The position numbers were made by a program, and so were the translations under genes. The notes below the pieces were generated by a model. That model had not been told where the DNA came from, did not search any database, and was given only the letters and a program-made list of their open reading frames with translations. From positions 85,353 through 149,352 of the forward strand of contig JADKHC010000010.1 in the NCBI GenBank assembly GCA_016721945.1: DNA of 64,000 nucleotides, written 5' to 3'. Source of the stretch: Verrucomicrobiota bacterium (GTDB lineage Bacteria; Verrucomicrobiota; Verrucomicrobiia; Opitutales; Opitutaceae). Shown here piece after piece: positions 1 to 10,445 of the stretch. Position 1 is the stretch's first letter. Every line of letters starts with the position of its first letter.

Positions 1-434
1 CTGCGGCGAAGGCAGATTGGTTGATTGGAAAAGGTTTGTTCGAAAAAAAGGTCAATGGCATCGCGCTGCGCTCGCTCAAGAAGCCGGGCTCAGCGTATGA
101 CGAACCGCTCTTTGGAGGCAAAGATCCGCAGCCGCACCACATGAAGCACTACGTTAATCTTGCTGACACGCGGGCGGGCGACAACGGCGGTGTGCATATC
201 AACTCTGGCATCCCCAATCATGCCTTCTATCTCGTCGCCATCGAACTGGGCGGACGTGCCTGGGAGCGCGCTGGGCGAATTTGGTACGACGCACTCTGCA
301 ATCGCATCCGCTCGGACTCCACGTTCGAATCGGCAGCCAAGGCCACCATAGCCTCGGCTACCTCGCTCTACGGCAGCAACAGCAAGGAAGCCAAAGCAGT
401 CAAATCCGCCTGGAAAAAAGTGGGAGTACTTTAA
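1..434 (+). CDS. M4 (thermolysin-like) metallopeptidase, C-terminal part
   Basis: The gene enters from the left edge, so only the last ~144 codons are present; the reading frame is open from base 3. The protein matches the alpha-helical C-terminal domain of M4 peptidases: a DWLIG start, an ALRSLKKPG segment, and DNGGVHINSGIPNHAFYLVA, which holds the active-site Asp and His (Asp226/His231 in thermolysin numbering). The closing AWKKVGV is also typical. The HExxH zinc site would lie outside the window. M4 enzymes are zinc endopeptidases, usually made with a propeptide; short protealysin-like members can be intracellular. The next gene begins 1 base after this stop and looks like its inhibitor, which points to the protealysin type. 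Family assignment is firm; substrate and location are not visible. Confidence 0.93.
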   Translation, partial: AAKADWLIGKGLFEKKVNGIALRSLKKPGSAYDEPLFGGKDPQPHHMKHYVNLADTRAGDNGGVHINSGIPNHAFYLVAIELGGRAWERAGRIWYDALCNRIRSDSTFESAAKATIASATSLYGSNSKEAKAVKSAWKKVGVL

Positions 435-435
435 A

Positions 436-750
436 ATGCCTGCAAAAAAAACAACGATACTCACGTTAGCACGCAGCGGCGGTGTGGCGGGCATTCGCCC
501 GCCTTCCAAAACACTTGATACCGCCAAGTTGCCGGCTGCGGCCGCCCAACGCATTGAGGAATTATTGAACACCGCCAGCTTCTTTAAGCTGCCCGCTGTA
601 TTGCCAGTTTCTGCGCCTGGGGCTGACACGTTTCAGCACAGCCTCACCGTTAGTCATGCCAGTGGATGCGAGCACACCGTCACGTTTACCGAGGCGAGTG
701 CGAGCGAGGCGCTGCGAGAGTTGAAACGCATGGTGCGCGATCTTGCTTAG
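436..750 (+). CDS. Emfourin-like inhibitor of M4 protease
   Basis: This 104-residue protein has no signal peptide. It carries an early RSGGVAGI segment, a central D-x-F-x-x-S-L-x-V strand pattern and a late SEALRELKRMV helix. This layout fits the emfourin family, small tight-binding inhibitors of protealysin-like M4 peptidases whose genes sit beside the protease gene. The start is well supported: ATG lies one base after the protease stop, with GGGAG about nine bases upstream inside the protease gene, so the two are probably co-transcribed and coupled. The assignment rests on remembered family features plus the strong context. An unrelated small beta protein is the main alternative. Confidence 0.75.
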   Translation: MPAKKTTILTLARSGGVAGIRPPSKTLDTAKLPAAAAQRIEELLNTASFFKLPAVLPVSAPGADTFQHSLTVSHASGCEHTVTFTEASASEALRELKRMVRDLA

Positions 751-841
751 GGCTGAGCTGAGTGAAGCGGGGCGATTTGTTTCAACTGCGGCATCTGAGC
801 GGTTGAAATATACGCAGTGTCCGTAGCAGACTACGAATCTC

Positions 842-2242
842 GTGATTTCTTCCCTGCGCAAATTCATCTCGTGGCTTTTCCTGAAGCTGGCGTTTGGCGC
901 ATTTATAGCCGTATCCGGACTCGCGATACACGGATTGTGGTTGTTTCTGCATGACGACCAGGATTTCGCGAAGGTACATGCGACGCATCTAGCTGCGCTC
1001 AAAGAACAACACTTGGTGATAACGGCGGCACGCGATGTCGGCAGGCAGGAGCATGCTGACTTGCAACAGAAGCTCGCCGCGCAGCAGGAGCGCACAACAC
1101 GAGCGGCCACACTCGCCGCGGATTTACGCGCGGATGAAACCTGGTGGGTGAAGCTCTGGGGTGATCGCGATCAGAGACGAATCAATGCCGGCCGCATCGA
1201 ACGGCTCGAACAAATGGCGCGAGAATCAAAGCAGGCAGCCAGCGAGCTGAAGCGAGAGCTGACCCGGATCGCAGTCGCTTTGAACACGCACGAGGCTGAG
1301 TTGAAGCGGGTCGGATCGCAGTTGTTTATTGCCGAGGAGACGGACAGCCGTGTCGTCTATTATGCCAACGCGGCTTGGCTGGCCGGGCGCTGGTTTATTC
1401 TGGGAGCGCTTTGTCTGTATTTTTTTGGACCGACATTGTTCCAGTTGGTTTTATTTTATCGGATTGCGCCAGGCATCGCTCGCGGGCGTGCCGTGCAACT
1501 TGATGGGGGGCCTGCGGTTTCGCCGTGGTTGAGCGAGGCTCGCACGATGGTGGATGTTGCGCTTTGGTCGGGGGAAAGGGCGCGCGTCCGCAAGCGGTAT
1601 CTCAAGTCGGTGGACGTGGGGCTGGCCCATGAGCCGCGGCTACTACTCAGCTGGCGTTTTCCTTTAACGAGTTTGCTGAGCGGGTTTGTGCATGACGAAA
1701 ATCTGCGCAATTCCCGTGCGGGCCGAAGTCTCAGTCTGGTTTTTGCTCATCATAAAAATCCTGAAAACCAAATGGCGGTCGTGCATGTGCCAGAGGGCGG
1801 CTCGCTCGTGGTACGGCCAAGCTTCCTAGCGGGCGTGATCTTGCCACCTGGACAGGAGTTACAGATGCGACCCCGCTGGCAGCTTTTCCGCTGGCAGGCG
1901 TGGGTGACTGGACAGTTACGTTTCCTCGAACTCATTGGTCCATGTCGATTGGTTGTGGCTGGGCGTCCGGGCTTGCGGGTTGAGCGCTTGACCGTCGGAG
2001 AGGACGGGATTCTTCCAGTGCGGCGCACGAGTTTGGACAAGACCGTCGCTTTCACACCCAACCTGGAATACCGGCTCATCCGCACGGCACGTTTTTGGAA
2101 TTATTACCGCTGGAATCACCGGTTGTTCGACGCCCACTTTACCGGAGTGGGTTTTGTGCTGACGCAAACGACGTTGCCGGGGCGCCGCACGGGCATCTGG
2201 TCGGTGACGCGTAATCGCGCCCGAAAATTGATCGGGCTTTGA
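842..2242 (+). CDS. Membrane coiled-coil protein with AIM24-like C-terminal region
   Basis: The protein has 466 residues from a GTG start. A membrane segment at about residues 8-35 is followed by an Ala/Glu/Arg-rich coiled coil (about 40-150), a second membrane segment (about 175-205), and a soluble C-terminal half. That half has a PEGGSLVVRPSFLAGV stretch, a GPCRLVVAGRPG stretch and a closing FTGVGFVLTQTTLPG stretch. These resemble the repeated beta-strand pattern of the AIM24/TerD-associated fold (GesvivrP, GpG, fxGxGxvxlQT). The match is by eye and should be treated as a hypothesis. A coiled-coil stalk between two membrane anchors suggests the C-terminal domain faces the cytoplasm. No catalytic residues are evident, and the neighbours do not indicate a function. 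Confidence 0.6.
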   Translation: MISSLRKFISWLFLKLAFGAFIAVSGLAIHGLWLFLHDDQDFAKVHATHLAALKEQHLVITAARDVGRQEHADLQQKLAAQQERTTRAATLAADLRADETWWVKLWGDRDQRRINAGRIERLEQMARESKQAASELKRELTRIAVALNTHEAELKRVGSQLFIAEETDSRVVYYANAAWLAGRWFILGALCLYFFGPTLFQLVLFYRIAPGIARGRAVQLDGGPAVSPWLSEARTMVDVALWSGERARVRKRYLKSVDVGLAHEPRLLLSWRFPLTSLLSGFVHDENLRNSRAGRSLSLVFAHHKNPENQMAVVHVPEGGSLVVRPSFLAGVILPPGQELQMRPRWQLFRWQAWVTGQLRFLELIGPCRLVVAGRPGLRVERLTVGEDGILPVRRTSLDKTVAFTPNLEYRLIRTARFWNYYRWNHRLFDAHFTGVGFVLTQTTLPGRRTGIWSVTRNRARKLIGL

Positions 2243-2341
2243 CGAGCGAATCGGCTCTTGCACACGCAGCGCGCACTTGGTTTATAGCGCAAGAAAGCAT
2301 CCCCTAGACGTGTCGCTTGGTTTTTCGTGAGCCGTACTGAG

Positions 2342-2380
2342 ATTTCGGAGTATGAGGCCTATTCATATACCGAAATTTTC
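2342..2380 (+). terminator. Inverted repeat with short T run
   Basis: ATTTCGG (2342-2348) pairs with CCGAAAT (2370-2376), and inner bases GTATGA and TCATAT extend the stem around a short loop; TTTTC follows. It lies about 100 bases after the stop of the AIM24-like gene and about 90 bases before the next start. It could terminate the first gene or act as an operator for the second. The T run is short, so termination efficiency is uncertain. Confidence 0.45.
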
Positions 2381-2467
2381 CGCTAGAAGACGGTAAAATG
2401 ATGCGGTTATGTATTCTGGTAGTTGATACTTCGCTGAAAACAGGAACAAGTGCGGTCTCCAGTTTTT

Positions 2468-5299
2468 ATGACCAAACGACCTGCTCACCAGAACCCACGG
2501 TTTGCCCCTTCTTGGACCGCAAGATTAGTCGCTCGGCTGACGACTTCGATGTGCAGTCTGCTTTTGGTGTTTGTCTTCGGCCTCGGCGCTGTGGACGCAC
2601 GCGCGCTCACGATTTCCTACAACGATCTGCCGGTTTTTATCAACGAGACCATCGCGCCGATGACGCCGACCGTCGGCGACGTTTCGGGTGGGAGCACGTC
2701 GTTCGCAATCTCGTCGGGCGCGTTGCCCGCAGGTTTGGCTTTGGATTTAGCGAATGGTTCTATTTCAGGCAAGCCGACGGCGGCCGGTACGTTTGAGGTG
2801 ACGATCAGGGCCACCAACGGTGCCGCTCAGGCGAGTGCGAATTTGCTCCTGATCGTGATCCCGCCCGCGGCCGGGATTAGTGCTGATCGGCCGGTTCTGA
2901 TCTTCGAGAAAAACGGTGTTTATGGGCAGCCTTGGGGCGCTGGTATGGCTTGGCCGGAGCAGCTTTTCTGGCAGAACCAGCCCGATATTCTGGGCAGTCG
3001 TCTCGGCGAGATGCAGGCGTCATCACTCGGCATGGAAGGAGCAGGCCTTGCACCTGTGCTGGGTTGTGTGGCGTGGGGCTATGAATATATGTCCGCCACC
3101 GGTGGCGATCCCAACAATCTCGCGGCGACGCCCGACCGCAGCAAGGACGGTGGTTGGAAACAATGGGGTCAGTGGATGACGAACCATCCGCAGTACCAAT
3201 CTACGGATTGGTATGGAAAAAAGGAAGCGGGATATTTCACTCCCCTGATGCCGATGGATCCGGCAGATTGGCCAGCGGAGTGGACACCGCCGAGTGGCTG
3301 GATCGCGCCGAGCGATTGGGTCAACGGCAAGCCGGTGAAGACCGTTAGTTATGCGCAATGGTTAGGTGTACGGCTGGCCCAGCTGGCCTACACCATTAAA
3401 TGCCGTGGCATGATGTGCGCGGATTACGTCATCGGCTTGGAGTGGGGCGATGCCATCGACTACAATCCGCGCGTGGTCGATGACTTTGCGAAATGGGCAG
3501 GGATCTCCATCCCAGCCGGCAGCGTCACTGAGCGTGCGGATTATATACAGGATAACCACAAGGCGCTTTGGTGGGATTTCAAGTGCGAGCGGTTCGCGGA
3601 ATTCTACGGCAGCATGGCGCGGAATATACTGGCCAACGGCAAGGTTCCGGCCGTGGGCGGGCAACTCTCCGGCATCCCATACTTCACCCGGGGATCGGGG
3701 GACGACCCGCGCATTTTCACGCAGAGCATCAACGGTGCTCCGGGTAAATACTGGTTCTTTAACATCGAGATTCAGGGTGACTCCCTGCGTCCTCCCTCTG
3801 ATTACTGGTATAGCGCGATTTGCGTTGGAGCAACGGCTGCGCGCGAGCCCGACATGCCTTATGGCGGGCACATGGATGCCGTGGGCGGCCAGGGCGAATT
3901 TGACCGATCAGTGGCAAATGCCGGTCACGATTGGGCCTGGGGCTTAAAATACGTAACCCAGCAGTGGCTGAGCGCTGGTTGGACTCATATCGCGGGACGT
4001 GACGGCACGGTGCGGAGAGCCCTGATGTATTTTATGCGTTCCTATTGGGACGCCGGGCAATTACCCACACCGGAGTACAACCTCATCGTCGGTCACGCCC
4101 CGAAGCACCCTTTTGGGCCAGCCTTTTATTACTCAGTTCCGATCGAACGCAGCTACGAAAAATACAATGGCAAGACTGGTAATAACGACTCCTTGCTCCT
4201 TCCGCGTTTTGCGCGGGAGCTTTCGCCGGCCAGCAGTGAGAAGCGTGGAAAGGCTCGTGGCCTGTGCACAGGGTATTACGTCAGCGATGTCAGCGTCTTG
4301 AAACTGAAACCGGCCGATTATCCGACTGGTTGGATCGTGTACGACGAGAACCTCCTAACGCCCCTGGAAAAGGCGATGCTTACCTCCATCGCTCCCATCT
4401 ATAACATCGATTACAGCGGCCCAAATATGGACGGCCATGTTGCCGCCGAACTGATGGCTCTTGGGCCTGTTCACGTGGCGCAGGCCGCGGATCAGTGTCT
4501 GAACTGTTCGGCGTTCATCGACCAGAACGGATCGGTCATCGTGATGGTGACAAACACGCTTGAAACTACCGGAACGGGAACGCTCGTTTTCAACAACGTT
4601 GGCAACGGCTCCTTCGTCTGTAACGGACTTTTGAATACTACTAGCGCGGTCCTTACTATTGCGGGCAGCACGGGCAGCATCCCGGTCTCGGTGCCGGCGC
4701 GTGGAACCATCGTTTACGAAATCCCCGAACTCACCTGGAACGGCCATGATCCATCCACTGTGGTCACGCCAAAGCCCGGTGCACCGGCCATCCTATCCGA
4801 GTCAGGCATTCTAAGCGCCGCAAACGTCGACCAGGGCTTCACGCTTTCCGTGACCGCAACCGGTAACAATCTCCAATATCAGTGGCTCAAGGACGGCACG
4901 ATCCTGGGTGGCAACTCGACTAGTTCAACTTATACGGTGACCGGCGCAGCCGGGCGGCATTCCGGCACTTATAGCGTGATTGTCTTCAACTCATCGGGAT
5001 TCGCCGTGAGCAAAGATATCGTGGTGCAGATCAATACTCCTGCCTCTTCAAGCTCGATTTCTACGACGTCCTCAGGGTCTTCGAGTAGTTCGTCGTCGAG
5101 TTCGAGCAGCAGCTCATCAAGTTCTTCGTCGTCCTCTTCCTCCAGTTCGAGCAGCTCCTCGTCGTCAAGCAGCAGCGGCGCCACACCCGGTGGTGGCTCA
5201 GGCGGCGGTGGTGGCGGAGCACTGTCGGTTGTCTTTCTGGAGTTGCTGGCCGTTTTGGGCGCCGCGAAGCTTGCTTCGCGCTGTCATAGAATGAAATAG
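2468..5299 (+). CDS. Secreted Ig-like protein with poly-Ser linker and C-terminal anchor
   Basis: About 943 residues are read from ATG 2468; a GTG at 2450 is an alternative start. The N-terminus has basic residues, a hydrophobic stretch ending near VFGLGAVDARA, and a likely signal-peptidase site. A putative-Ig (He_PIG-like) domain follows, with the typical ALPAGLALDLANGSISGKP. The core of about 600 residues is rich in Trp, Tyr and Asp and looks like a carbohydrate-active or carbohydrate-binding enzyme, but no family or catalytic pair was recognised. An Ig-like domain with YQWLKDG and GTYSVIV precedes 33 consecutive serines, a Gly-rich segment, a hydrophobic helix and a basic tail (RCHRMK). 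That ending resembles Gly-rich CTERM sorting signals, which suggests surface attachment after processing. The gene stands alone. Confidence 0.8.
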   Translation: MTKRPAHQNPRFAPSWTARLVARLTTSMCSLLLVFVFGLGAVDARALTISYNDLPVFINETIAPMTPTVGDVSGGSTSFAISSGALPAGLALDLANGSISGKPTAAGTFEVTIRATNGAAQASANLLLIVIPPAAGISADRPVLIFEKNGVYGQPWGAGMAWPEQLFWQNQPDILGSRLGEMQASSLGMEGAGLAPVLGCVAWGYEYMSATGGDPNNLAATPDRSKDGGWKQWGQWMTNHPQYQSTDWYGKKEAGYFTPLMPMDPADWPAEWTPPSGWIAPSDWVNGKPVKTVSYAQWLGVRLAQLAYTIKCRGMMCADYVIGLEWGDAIDYNPRVVDDFAKWAGISIPAGSVTERADYIQDNHKALWWDFKCERFAEFYGSMARNILANGKVPAVGGQLSGIPYFTRGSGDDPRIFTQSINGAPGKYWFFNIEIQGDSLRPPSDYWYSAICVGATAAREPDMPYGGHMDAVGGQGEFDRSVANAGHDWAWGLKYVTQQWLSAGWTHIAGRDGTVRRALMYFMRSYWDAGQLPTPEYNLIVGHAPKHPFGPAFYYSVPIERSYEKYNGKTGNNDSLLLPRFARELSPASSEKRGKARGLCTGYYVSDVSVLKLKPADYPTGWIVYDENLLTPLEKAMLTSIAPIYNIDYSGPNMDGHVAAELMALGPVHVAQAADQCLNCSAFIDQNGSVIVMVTNTLETTGTGTLVFNNVGNGSFVCNGLLNTTSAVLTIAGSTGSIPVSVPARGTIVYEIPELTWNGHDPSTVVTPKPGAPAILSESGILSAANVDQGFTLSVTATGNNLQYQWLKDGTILGGNSTSSTYTVTGAAGRHSGTYSVIVFNSSGFAVSKDIVVQINTPASSSSISTTSSGSSSSSSSSSSSSSSSSSSSSSSSSSSSSSSSSSGATPGGGSGGGGGGALSVVFLELLAVLGAAKLASRCHRMK
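5078..5176 (+). repeat. Poly-serine coding tract (33 codons)
   Basis: Thirty-three Ser codons in a row are encoded by a mixture of all six serine codons (TCN and AGY types intermingled). The tract is therefore not a simple DNA microsatellite; selection at the protein level has kept serine while the codons varied. It separates the Ig-like domain from the C-terminal anchor and presumably forms a flexible, possibly O-glycosylated, spacer. Confidence 0.9.
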
Positions 5300-5379
5300 A
5301 AGCTTCGTTCCATCGATAGTTTTGCTTGAGTTTGCGGGTTGCGAAACCCGGCGAGGAGCGTTCGATTGTCGGCTCACGA

Positions 5380-7413
<2,034 letters not shown>

Positions 7414-7426
7414 GATGAGTGGAGGT

Positions 7427-7606
7427 AACCGCTGATTGACGCTTATGTACGCTAATTTCGGAGAAGGAACAAATGAGGCGCGTTGTTCGCGTGTAGGATC
7501 CTGCTTGCAGGCGATCCGAACTGTCATCGCTTGCAAGCAAGCTCCTACAACTGATCACCCCCGCTAATTCCTCAGCATTAGCGTTTATTAGCGTGCATTA
7601 GCGGTT
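7427..7606. repeat. Inverted pair of 10-bp-periodic elements enclosing a REPIN
   Basis: A 30-base element at 7427-7456 and its inverted copy at 7577-7606 match at about 24 of 30 positions. Each consists of three roughly 10-base units of the type ACCGCTAATG. The REP-like palindrome at 7493-7548 lies between them, so the whole is nested. A near-identical solo copy of the 30-base element (29 of 30 against the right-hand copy) occurs at 30354-30383. It fills most of the 223-base gap after uvrB. Confidence 0.7.
7493..7548. repeat. REP/REPIN-like palindrome, copy 1
   Basis: Two inverted REP-type halves, GTAGGATCCTGCTTGCAGGC and its near-complement ending GCTCCTAC, are separated by a short spacer, 56 bases in all. 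Further copies are at 31189-31246 and 55578-55635, with a half copy at 36828-36849. The form resembles the GTAGGAGC...GCTCCTAC REPINs known from Pseudomonas, which are mobilised by RAYT (TnpA-REP) transposases; no RAYT gene is in the window. Confidence 0.85.
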
Positions 7607-7636
7607 CAAAACCGGTTCGGTTTCTGGAGATTTCTC

Positions 7637-8455
7637 ATGCGCATTGCGATCATCGCCGATATTCACGGAAACCTCCACGCCTTGGAGGCTGCACTGGCGC
7701 GGATAGAAGCGCTGCGAGTAGATCGCCTGATCGTGGCGGGCGATATTGTGGTTGGCTCACCGGATTCATTGGCGTGTTGGCAGAAGATCAAAGCGCTCGG
7801 CTGTCCTGTGCTGCGTGGCAATCATGAGCGCTATGTTTTCGATCTCGGCACAGAGCGTGCGAAACCCGAGTGGAACTCGCCCCAGTTTGGTCCGGTGCAA
7901 TATGCCGCCGCACAACTCGGTGCCACCGGACGAAGCGAACTCGCCGCGCTGCCATTGACGATTCGCTTGCCGGAGGTGCCGGATGTTTTGTTCGTGCATG
8001 GTTCGGCACGCAACGACACCGACCTTGTTTTTCCTTATACGAGCGATGCCGAAATCGAGCCGATGTTTACTGGTTCGGCCGAGCGTTGGCTCATCCGTGG
8101 CCACAATCACTACGCTGGGGTGCGGCTCTGGGGTGAGCGGCGTATTGTGACGGTTGGCTCGGTCGGACTGCCGCTGGATGGAACGCCTTCGGCACAATTC
8201 GCGGTGATCGAACGGCGGAACGGAGACTGGGCCGTACAACACGAATCGGTGTCCTACGATGTCGATGCGGCTGTGAGACGTTTTCAGACGAGCGGTTATC
8301 TCGAAGCTGCTGGTCCGATGGCGCGGCTCTTCATGCGCGAGGTGGAAACGGCAGCGTTTCACGTGGTGCCGTTTTTGAAGTGGCTGCGGGAAATGAAAAC
8401 TACCGGTGCGGATCTTCCGCTCGCAGAGGCGGTCGAACGTTTTCTGCGGCGTTAG
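7637..8455 (+). CDS. Calcineurin-like metallophosphoesterase
   Basis: The 272-residue cytoplasmic protein has the metal-binding motifs of the superfamily in order: DIHGN (about residue 8), GDIVVG (about 35), GNHE (about 58), and GHNHYAG (about 155). These residues normally coordinate two divalent metals that activate water for phosphoester hydrolysis. The form matches the YfcE/diadenosine-tetraphosphatase-like group, where substrates differ widely, so the substrate cannot be predicted. GGAG lies 8 bases before the ATG. The gene is convergent with the CorA gene, with only 13 bases between the stops and no visible terminator. Confidence 0.9.
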   Translation: MRIAIIADIHGNLHALEAALARIEALRVDRLIVAGDIVVGSPDSLACWQKIKALGCPVLRGNHERYVFDLGTERAKPEWNSPQFGPVQYAAAQLGATGRSELAALPLTIRLPEVPDVLFVHGSARNDTDLVFPYTSDAEIEPMFTGSAERWLIRGHNHYAGVRLWGERRIVTVGSVGLPLDGTPSAQFAVIERRNGDWAVQHESVSYDVDAAVRRFQTSGYLEAAGPMARLFMREVETAAFHVVPFLKWLREMKTTGADLPLAEAVERFLRR

Positions 8456-8468
8456 GTCAGGCGGGTGT

Positions 8469-9440
8469 TTATAGCCACTTCTTGCGACGCATGAAAAGAT
8501 ACGTTGCGTAGGTTCCGGCGAGCATCAGGGCGAAGGCGAGGGGGTAGCCGCCCTTGGAGGCCAGCTCAGGCATCTGCTGGTAGTTCATTCCGTACCAGCC
8601 ACCAACGAGCAGCGCGGGAAACGTGAGTGCGGTGATCGCGGTGAGGACGCGAATGCCCGAATTTGCCTCGCTGCTGGATTTGTTGATGAAGATTCGAAAG
8701 GAGATAATGAGTTGTTCGGCCCAGACCTGAGTCTGGGTTTCGATGCGACCGAGCTCTTCGGCAAGATCGCGCAGGTAGGGTGTGATTGCGCTGCGGATGA
8801 AGGCGTTTTTACCTTGCGAGAGCTCGGCGGCAATTTCGCGCTGAGGACGCACAATCTGGCGGAGGCCGGAGAGTTGTTTGCGCAGGGCTACGACTTTTGG
8901 GAAAAGTTCATGGGCGGACATTTCGTGCAACACGCCTTCTTCCACTTTGTCGATTTCACGGCGCAGCGCATCAAGCGGTGGTTTGTAGGCTTCGACCATG
9001 TTGTCGAGAATCGTGTGGGCAAAACGATCAGGCCCGCGTACGGGCTCGTTTGGGGTGCGCAGAAAACGCTCAAGTGCGGCGTTGACCGGTGCGAGTGGTC
9101 GATGGTGATAGGTTACGAGATAATTCTTCGAGAGGAAGAGGTCGAGCTCGGTGGTCTTGAACGCGGGGGCCTCGCTCGTATCCACGGCGTGCATCACGAA
9201 GTAGAGGTAGTCGTCGTAGGCTTCGAGTTTGGGAAATGGGGTGTCATTGACGCAGTCTTCGATTGCCAGCGGATGGAAGCCGAAGAGTTTTTCCAGAACC
9301 TGTTTGGTCTCTTCGTCGCTGGGTTCGGCCAGATTGACCCAAAGCATAACGTTTGGTTCGGCACGAAGCAAGGCGAGCTCGTCCATGGACGGGTCTTGAG
9401 CGACGAGCTTGTGATCGCGATAGACGAGCGTGGTGATCAT
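8469..9440 (-). CDS. CorA-family Mg2+/Co2+ transporter, copy 2 of tandem pair
   Basis: This 323-residue protein has a long alpha/beta cytoplasmic domain and two C-terminal membrane helices. The CorA signature GMN is present in WYGMNYQQMPEL, followed by the second helix and a basic tail RRKKWL. CorA proteins form pentameric channels for Mg2+ uptake. The upstream gene on the same strand is a paralogue with the same architecture. The gap between the two is 36 bases, suggesting one transcript. The length and the conserved loop suggest a functional protein; metal preference cannot be told from the sequence. Confidence 0.94.
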   Translation of the reverse strand: MITTLVYRDHKLVAQDPSMDELALLRAEPNVMLWVNLAEPSDEETKQVLEKLFGFHPLAIEDCVNDTPFPKLEAYDDYLYFVMHAVDTSEAPAFKTTELDLFLSKNYLVTYHHRPLAPVNAALERFLRTPNEPVRGPDRFAHTILDNMVEAYKPPLDALRREIDKVEEGVLHEMSAHELFPKVVALRKQLSGLRQIVRPQREIAAELSQGKNAFIRSAITPYLRDLAEELGRIETQTQVWAEQLIISFRIFINKSSSEANSGIRVLTAITALTFPALLVGGWYGMNYQQMPELASKGGYPLAFALMLAGTYATYLFMRRKKWL

Positions 9441-9476
9441 GGCGGAGGGCGACGGCGGTGCGGCTTCGGCTGCGCG

Positions 9477-10445
9477 CTAGATCCAGCGTCGTTTCTTACA
9501 CCACCACCACATCGCGGCGGTGAGCAGGACCGTGACGGCCATGGCGGTTGGGTAGCCGTAAGGCGTTTTTAGTTCGGGCATGTGCTCGAAATTCATGCCG
9601 TACCAGGTGCCAACGAGCGTGGCGGGCAGGGTGATTGCCGTCAGGGCGGTGAGGGCTTTGATGCCTTCGTTGGCCTGAAAATCGGATTTGCTCAGGTAAA
9701 GATCGAAGGAGATCAGCAGCTGGTCTGCGTAGGACGAAGCGGTTTCGTCGATACGAAGGAGTTCGTCGCGAAGATCGCGGAAGTAGGGGAGCATGATGGC
9801 GCGAACATGCTTGTTTTCACCGTGCGCGAGGCGGCTGACGACGTCACGTTGGGGGCGGACGATTTGGCGCAAGCGATTGATGTCGGTTCGCACATGCAGG
9901 AGTTTCGAAATCAGGCTTTCGTCGCCTTTGGTCAAAACGATTTCCTCCAGTTCTTCGAGCTCGGCGCGCAGTTCGTCGATGACGGGTTTGTAGTTGTCGA
10001 CGAGCAGGTCGAGCACCGTGTGGGCGAGGCGGTCGGGTCCGCGCGCGACGACGCCTGTGGCTTTGGCGCAGCGATCCAGTGCGGCTTGTACCGAGCGGAG
10101 GGGCTTGCGGTGGAAGGTGACGAGATAGTCTTTGCCGAGGAAGAGATCGAGTTCCGTGGTGTTGAACTTTTCCGTGCGGGTAAAATCGACCGCATGCGTG
10201 ACCATGAAGAGATGGTCGTCGTAGTCTTCGACTTTTGGCAGCGAGCTGGGCGTGGCGCAGTCTTCAATTTCCAGCGGGTGAAATTGGAACACACCTTCGA
10301 GGATTGTTTTGATCTCTTCGGCGGTGGGATCGTCGAGGTCGACCCAGAGCATCAGACCTTTGTCGGCACGCACGAGACGCAAGGCCTCGACTTCGAGGTC
10401 ACGGCCGACGGGTTTTCCTTCACTGAAAACAAACGAATGAATCAT
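9477..10445 (-). CDS. CorA-family Mg2+/Co2+ transporter, copy 1 of tandem pair
   Basis: 322 residues are read from ATG 10445. The frame extends to another ATG at 10469, but the downstream paralogue begins MITTLVYRDHK and this one MIHSFVFSEGK, so the shorter start aligns best. The signature loop is GTWYGMNFEHMPELKTPYG. Both copies keep the REIDKVEE/RAELEELEE-type helix and the NEGIKALTALTAITLPA membrane approach. The two differ enough to be an old duplication, so they may have different ion preference, expression or hetero-oligomer roles. The gene is divergent from the S46 peptidase gene. Confidence 0.93.
   Translation of the reverse strand: MIHSFVFSEGKPVGRDLEVEALRLVRADKGLMLWVDLDDPTAEEIKTILEGVFQFHPLEIEDCATPSSLPKVEDYDDHLFMVTHAVDFTRTEKFNTTELDLFLGKDYLVTFHRKPLRSVQAALDRCAKATGVVARGPDRLAHTVLDLLVDNYKPVIDELRAELEELEEIVLTKGDESLISKLLHVRTDINRLRQIVRPQRDVVSRLAHGENKHVRAIMLPYFRDLRDELLRIDETASSYADQLLISFDLYLSKSDFQANEGIKALTALTAITLPATLVGTWYGMNFEHMPELKTPYGYPTAMAVTVLLTAAMWWWCKKRRWI

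Noticed and set aside
5078..5176. Poly-Ser tract considered as DNA microsatellite or contingency locus
   Set aside because: All six Ser codons are mixed, so there is no perfect DNA repeat to slip.
4969..5184. Minus-strand open frame encoding an Asp/Glu/Leu-rich peptide
   Set aside because: It is the complement of the serine tract of the surface protein; no start signal and no protein character of its own.
7493..7548. Palindromic repeats considered as CRISPR array
   Set aside because: Copies are single, kilobases apart, without regular spacers and without cas genes.
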